Position numbers and translations under genes: made by a program. Under the pieces are notes generated by a model, which was not told the DNA's origin, searched no databases, and saw nothing but the letters and a program-made list of their open reading frames with translations. Source: Actinomycetes bacterium (GTDB lineage: Bacteria > Actinomycetota > Actinomycetes > Propionibacteriales > Nocardioidaceae). Taken from it: a DNA stretch of 64,000 bases. Shown here piece after piece: positions 60,647 through 64,000 of the stretch (position 1 is the stretch's first letter; each line of letters opens with the position of its first letter). The stretch covers positions 1 through 64,000 of the forward strand of contig JAEZEJ010000145.1 in NCBI GenBank assembly GCA_023417775.1, given 5' to 3'.

Positions 60647-61312
60647 TCATGCGTCCTCGGTCCCGAACCCTGCCTCACGCGCCCGCACGATGAGCGAGCT
60701 GCGATCGGGCAGACCGAGCTTGGTGATGATGCCGTAGACGTAGTTGCGGACGGTCTTATTGGTGAGGACCAGCGTGCGAGCGATCGAGCCATTGTCGAGA
60801 CCGCGAGCCACCAGGTCGAGCACCTCGGCCTCCCGCTCGGTGAGTTCGGGGAAGGGTCGTGAGGACGGACCGGTGCCGCGCAGGAAGGTCATCGCCCTCG
60901 AGGCGATATCGGCACCGAAGAGGATCTCCCCCTCGGCCACGGCGCGCACGGCGCGTTCGACCTCGGCCGGTGAGGCGACCTTGAGCAGATAGCCGCGGGC
61001 CCCGGCCGATATCGAGGCCACGAGCGAACGATCATCGCCGAGCATCGTCAGCACGAGCACGGCCACCTCGGGGTGCCGCCGCACGATGGCCGCCGTCGCG
61101 TCGATGCCGGATTGCCGTTCGCCGAGGTCGAGGTCCATCAGCACGACATCTGGCTGACGCGACCCGACCAGCTCGACGGCATCGGCGACAGTGGCGGCGT
61201 CGCCGACGACCTCGATGCGGTCCAAGGTCTCCAGCAGCGAGATGATGCCGCGCCGGAACAGCGGATGATCGTCGACCACAGCCACGGTGATGACGCGTTC
61301 GGGGTCCATCAT
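60647..61312 (-). CDS. NarL/LuxR-type response regulator
   Basis: The 221-residue protein has a receiver domain at residues 9-125 (AVVDDHPLFRRGI acid pocket, phospho-acceptor Asp in PDVVLMDLDLG, Lys in GYLLKVAS). A LuxR helix-turn-helix follows at residues 155-215 (ELTEREAEVLDLVARGLDNGSIARTLVLTNKTVRNYVYGIITKLGLPDRSSLI). Its ATG overlaps the histidine-kinase stop, so kinase and regulator are co-translated. It lies immediately upstream of the repeat-peptide operon and is its likely regulator. Confidence 0.92.
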   Translation of the reverse strand: MMDPERVITVAVVDDHPLFRRGIISLLETLDRIEVVGDAATVADAVELVGSRQPDVVLMDLDLGERQSGIDATAAIVRRHPEVAVLVLTMLGDDRSLVASISAGARGYLLKVASPAEVERAVRAVAEGEILFGADIASRAMTFLRGTGPSSRPFPELTEREAEVLDLVARGLDNGSIARTLVLTNKTVRNYVYGIITKLGLPDRSSLIVRAREAGFGTEDA

Positions 61313-63354
61313 CGTTCTCCTGTCCGCACGGCAGCCGTGCTGTCGCGCGCCGGGACGCTGACGATGACGGTAGTTCCGTCGCCGGAGTCGAATCGCACGT
61401 CACCCCCCAGATCCCGGGCCCGTTCGGCCATCGACCCCAGCCCGACACCGGGTGTGGCGGAGCCGTCCATTCCGTCGCCGTCGTCATGGACGACCAGTTC
61501 GATCCGGTCGCCCTCCGCGCGGACGCGCACCTCGATCAGGTTCGCACCGGCATGGCGGACGGCATTGGTCATCGCCTCCGCGGCGATGAGGTAGAGCGCC
61601 TGTTGGGTGGCGGCGGCCATCGGCACCGGATCGATCCGGATGTGGACGCGCCGGGTCGGCGAGTCGAACCGGAGGGCGAGCTCCCCGAGGGCTTCGGCGA
61701 GGGTCGAGTCCGCCAGTGGAGACGGCACGACGTCCTCGGCAAGGGAACTGACATCACGGACCTTGCGCCCCAGCTCATCGGAGAGCTCGCCGAGGAGACG
61801 TCCGGCCTTCTCGGGATCGCTGGAGACGAGGTTCTCGACCGCCGCGAGCCCGAAACCGATACCGGCGAGCGCCGGGCCGAGACCATCGTGCAGCTCACGG
61901 CGCACGGAGCGTCGCTCGGCGGCACGTAGCGCGACCAGATCGACACGCGCCTGCTCGAGCAGACGATGCGACTCGGCTAGCCGGATCGCCGTGGCCACCA
62001 GCCCCGCCACGTCCTCCAGCACCGATACGGTGCGCCGGTCGAGCCGCTGCCCGTCCGGAGGACGGACCACCAGGTCACCCACCCGTTCGGCGCCGCTGCG
62101 CACCGCGATGACGATCTGCTCTCCCGCCGCATGTCCCGTCGCGGCGCCCATCGAGGTCGTGCCCGAGAGGATCTCGACCGCACCGAGCCGCAGCACCCGT
62201 CGCAGGGCCTCGGCCAACTGCTGCAGGCCGGGCTCGCCCGGCTCGAGTTCACCGATGCGATCGCCGAGACGGGCGAGCAGGGCCGCCGGATCCGTGCCCT
62301 CCCCGTAGATGAGCTGATCGATGTGGCGCTGGAGCCACTGCCGTAGCGGCTGGACGGCCACCGCGATCAACAAGGGGGTGAGGAACCACAGAGCGGGAGA
62401 ACCCGGCAGCAGGCGTTGCGGAGCGATGATGACGGCGAGGTAGAGGGCCACCGCGCTGATCGTCAGCAGGGACCACAGCACCAGCCGGCTCACCACCACC
62501 TCGATCCCCCACAGGCGCTGGCCGAGGACGACGACCAGGATCGCCGAGGGGTAGAGCACCTGGCCGACCGCTGGGGCAACCAGTCCGAATTCGATGGCCC
62601 ACCGCGGAGGAGCGAGCCCCGCAGGCAGGACGAGTGCCAGATAGGAGAGGCTGAGGAAGAGGTGTCCGAGTGTCAGCCAGGCCAGCCCCGAGCGAGTCCT
62701 TCCGGTCGCCTGGTGCCAGCGCTGGAAGAGGATGAGGCAGGACACCGCCGAGAGGGCCAGCACCGCGATGGTCAGCACGGTGTAGAGCAGCGGGAGGACC
62801 TCCTGGACGGCCGCGATGCGCAGCGCCAGGGGGTTGCGAGGTGAGGGCACACTCTGCTGGATCACCGAGACGACGAAGGCGAGAGCGGCACCCACCCCGC
62901 AGACGGCGACGAGCACCCGCTGGAACACCGGAAGCTGCTCGCGGGTGACCAGCAATGGGAGGACCGCCGTCATGAACGTGCCTGGGACATACCCCCAACC
63001 GGCAGCAAAGGCGAGCAGACCCCATGCCGGGAGCCCGGGGTGGACGGCCCCGAGGGCACCCCATTGGACGCCGAGGGCGGCGATCCCCGAACCGACGGCG
63101 TGGACCGCGAGGATCAGCCCCACCGGGTGCGGTCGTCGGGCGAGAATGATCGCGCTGACAGGCCCGTACACAAAGGCGACGGTCACACCGATCGTGCCGA
63201 AGCTCGCCCGGATCTCCGCTGGCGCTTGGGACAGGAAGACGCCGGGGATCGGCTGACCGTCGGTGCCGGCGAACCAGCGCAGCGCCACCGCCGCGCCCGC
63301 GAGCGACCAGGACAGGCCCCAGACGGTGAGCGCTGCCACACGCCGGGCCATCAT
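61309..63354 (-). CDS. Membrane histidine kinase, NarL/HisKA_3 type
   Basis: The protein has 681 residues. About ten N-terminal transmembrane helices cover residues 8-330, followed by a cytoplasmic GAF-like region. The HisKA_3 box is ERRSVRRELHDGLGPALAGIGFGLAAVENL, with the phosphoacceptor His in RRELHDG. The HATPase has N-box AEAMTNAVRHAGA and G-box DDGDGMDG/GVGLGSMAERA. The large membrane domain would sense a membrane or peptide signal. It is coupled to the response regulator downstream and to the degenerate kinase upstream (ATGA at both ends). Confidence 0.9.
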   Translation of the reverse strand: MMARRVAALTVWGLSWSLAGAAVALRWFAGTDGQPIPGVFLSQAPAEIRASFGTIGVTVAFVYGPVSAIILARRPHPVGLILAVHAVGSGIAALGVQWGALGAVHPGLPAWGLLAFAAGWGYVPGTFMTAVLPLLVTREQLPVFQRVLVAVCGVGAALAFVVSVIQQSVPSPRNPLALRIAAVQEVLPLLYTVLTIAVLALSAVSCLILFQRWHQATGRTRSGLAWLTLGHLFLSLSYLALVLPAGLAPPRWAIEFGLVAPAVGQVLYPSAILVVVLGQRLWGIEVVVSRLVLWSLLTISAVALYLAVIIAPQRLLPGSPALWFLTPLLIAVAVQPLRQWLQRHIDQLIYGEGTDPAALLARLGDRIGELEPGEPGLQQLAEALRRVLRLGAVEILSGTTSMGAATGHAAGEQIVIAVRSGAERVGDLVVRPPDGQRLDRRTVSVLEDVAGLVATAIRLAESHRLLEQARVDLVALRAAERRSVRRELHDGLGPALAGIGFGLAAVENLVSSDPEKAGRLLGELSDELGRKVRDVSSLAEDVVPSPLADSTLAEALGELALRFDSPTRRVHIRIDPVPMAAATQQALYLIAAEAMTNAVRHAGANLIEVRVRAEGDRIELVVHDDGDGMDGSATPGVGLGSMAERARDLGGDVRFDSGDGTTVIVSVPARDSTAAVRTGER

Positions 63355-64000
63355 CGCGGCACCACGATGACGAGCGAGCGACCGGCCGCCGTCTCGGTGA
63401 CAGTCCCTCCGATATCGGCCGCATGTCGATCGACCGCCAGCGTCAGCGCGGTCCAGATCGCCGGCTCGCAGGCCCCCTCGCCGAGATCGACCGTCACCAG
63501 CAGATCGTGGACCCGCGGTCGCACCTGGAGCGCGATACCTCGGACCTCGGGCGACCGTCGTGCTCGGGAGACCACCTCGGCGAGCAGCAGGTAGACACCG
63601 ATCTGGGTGTGCGACTCGGCCACATCGGCACCGGCAGCCCGAAGGGTCACCGTGACGTCATCATCGCTGAACCGGCGGGCCAGATCAGTCAGGGCACCGT
63701 CCAGGTCACCGGCATCGAGGGCCGGGGGCAACATGCTGCGAGCGAGCCGGCGTACTACCTCGGCACGCTCGGCGACATCCCGGCGCAGCTCCGCCACGAC
63801 GGGTCCGGCCTCGGCCGGACGGTCGGCGATCCGGCGGCGGGCGGCGGCCATGCCGTAGCCGATGCCGGCCAGGGAGGGGGCCAGATCGTCACGCAACTCG
63901 CGGTGCAGCATCCGACGCTCCTCGTAGCGGACGCCGAGCGTACGTCGTCGCATGGTCGCGACCTCCCGGTTACTGGCATCGAGGAGGACGGCGACCGCGA
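63351..64000 (-). CDS. Degenerate histidine-kinase-like protein (partial, runs off the window)
   Basis: The open frame continues past base 64000 with no start in the window. It reads …AVLLDASNREVATMRRRTLGVRYEERRMLHRELRDDLAPSLAGIGYGMAAARRRI, which aligns with the next gene's RRELHDGLGPALAGIGFGL, but the phosphoacceptor His is replaced by Arg (CGT, 63891-63893). The HATPase region keeps the general fold (LLLAEVVSRARRSPEV) but lacks the N-box Asn and the DxGxG motif. It looks like a pseudokinase that could regulate or dimerise with the intact kinase to which it is coupled. Confidence 0.78.
   Translation of the reverse strand, partial: AVAVLLDASNREVATMRRRTLGVRYEERRMLHRELRDDLAPSLAGIGYGMAAARRRIADRPAEAGPVVAELRRDVAERAEVVRRLARSMLPPALDAGDLDGALTDLARRFSDDDVTVTLRAAGADVAESHTQIGVYLLLAEVVSRARRSPEVRGIALQVRPRVHDLLVTVDLGEGACEPAIWTALTLAVDRHAADIGGTVTETAAGRSLVIVVPR

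Overview
The window is high-GC DNA with the gene content of an actinobacterium, probably order Micrococcales. Evidence includes CsoR copper control, an iron-box-like site, SCO6880/DUF2637-type conjugation genes, an SNF symporter with a MetS-like subunit, and many GTG starts with ATGA/GTGA coupling. The genus cannot be named from sequence alone. The window has two halves that meet at a tRNA gene (34637-34709, minus strand).

Left half (1-34677), accessory DNA. It opens with the right end of an IS3-family insertion sequence. Scrambled remnants follow: a helix-turn-helix gene, the first codons of a MobF/TrwC relaxase with oriT-like inverted repeats beside it, and a truncated membrane protein. A cargo block comes next. 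It holds a heme A synthase (ctaA) operon with an apparent 1-base frameshift, a TetR/DHA2 efflux pair, an EamA permease, an HxlR regulator divergent from an NAD(P)-binding oxidoreductase, and an iron-siderophore locus. The siderophore locus contains TetR, DUF2218, a binding protein, two permeases, an ATPase, an MFS protein, DUF3817 and AraC, with a DtxR/IdeR-like box and a strong hairpin inside the operon. From 15617 to 32791 runs a conjugation and replication module: an ArdC-like antirestriction protein (frameshifted), Prim-Pol, DUF2637, ParB-like, VirB8-like, M23 peptidase, two pilin-like small proteins, VirB6-like, SCO6880, VirB4-like, VirD4-like and SSB. It ends in a large serine recombinase whose stop codon lies in the anticodon loop of the tRNA. 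No intact relaxase is present in the window.

Right half (34637-64000), chromosome-like. After the tRNA, which is unusual in pairing a UAA anticodon with a short variable arm, come a 2-hydroxyacid dehydrogenase, Ppx/GppA, an MFS protein, a DUF2975/XRE pair behind a tandem operator, an SNF symporter with its small subunit, and a large ATP-binding LuxR regulator. Next is an exopolysaccharide locus: a membrane GT2 synthase divergent from a nucleotide-sugar dehydrogenase, epimerase, dedicated GlmS, secreted polysaccharide deacetylase and secreted RlpA-like protein. A complete copper locus follows (CsoR box, copZ, metal-binding lipoprotein-like protein, CopA, CopB, csoR).

The most intriguing segment is 57274-64000, all on the minus strand. 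In transcription order it holds a degenerate histidine kinase, an intact NarL-type histidine kinase, its response regulator, a multipass membrane protein, a 49-residue membrane peptide, a 63-residue Asp/Gly/Ala-rich peptide made of two identical 23-residue repeats, a JmjC-type oxygenase and an Apd1/sucrase-ferredoxin-like iron-sulfur protein. Overlapping starts and stops tie most of these together. I read it as a candidate uncharacterised, two-component-controlled peptide-modification (RiPP-like) system. That interpretation is inference; the gene order, coupling and repeats are directly visible.
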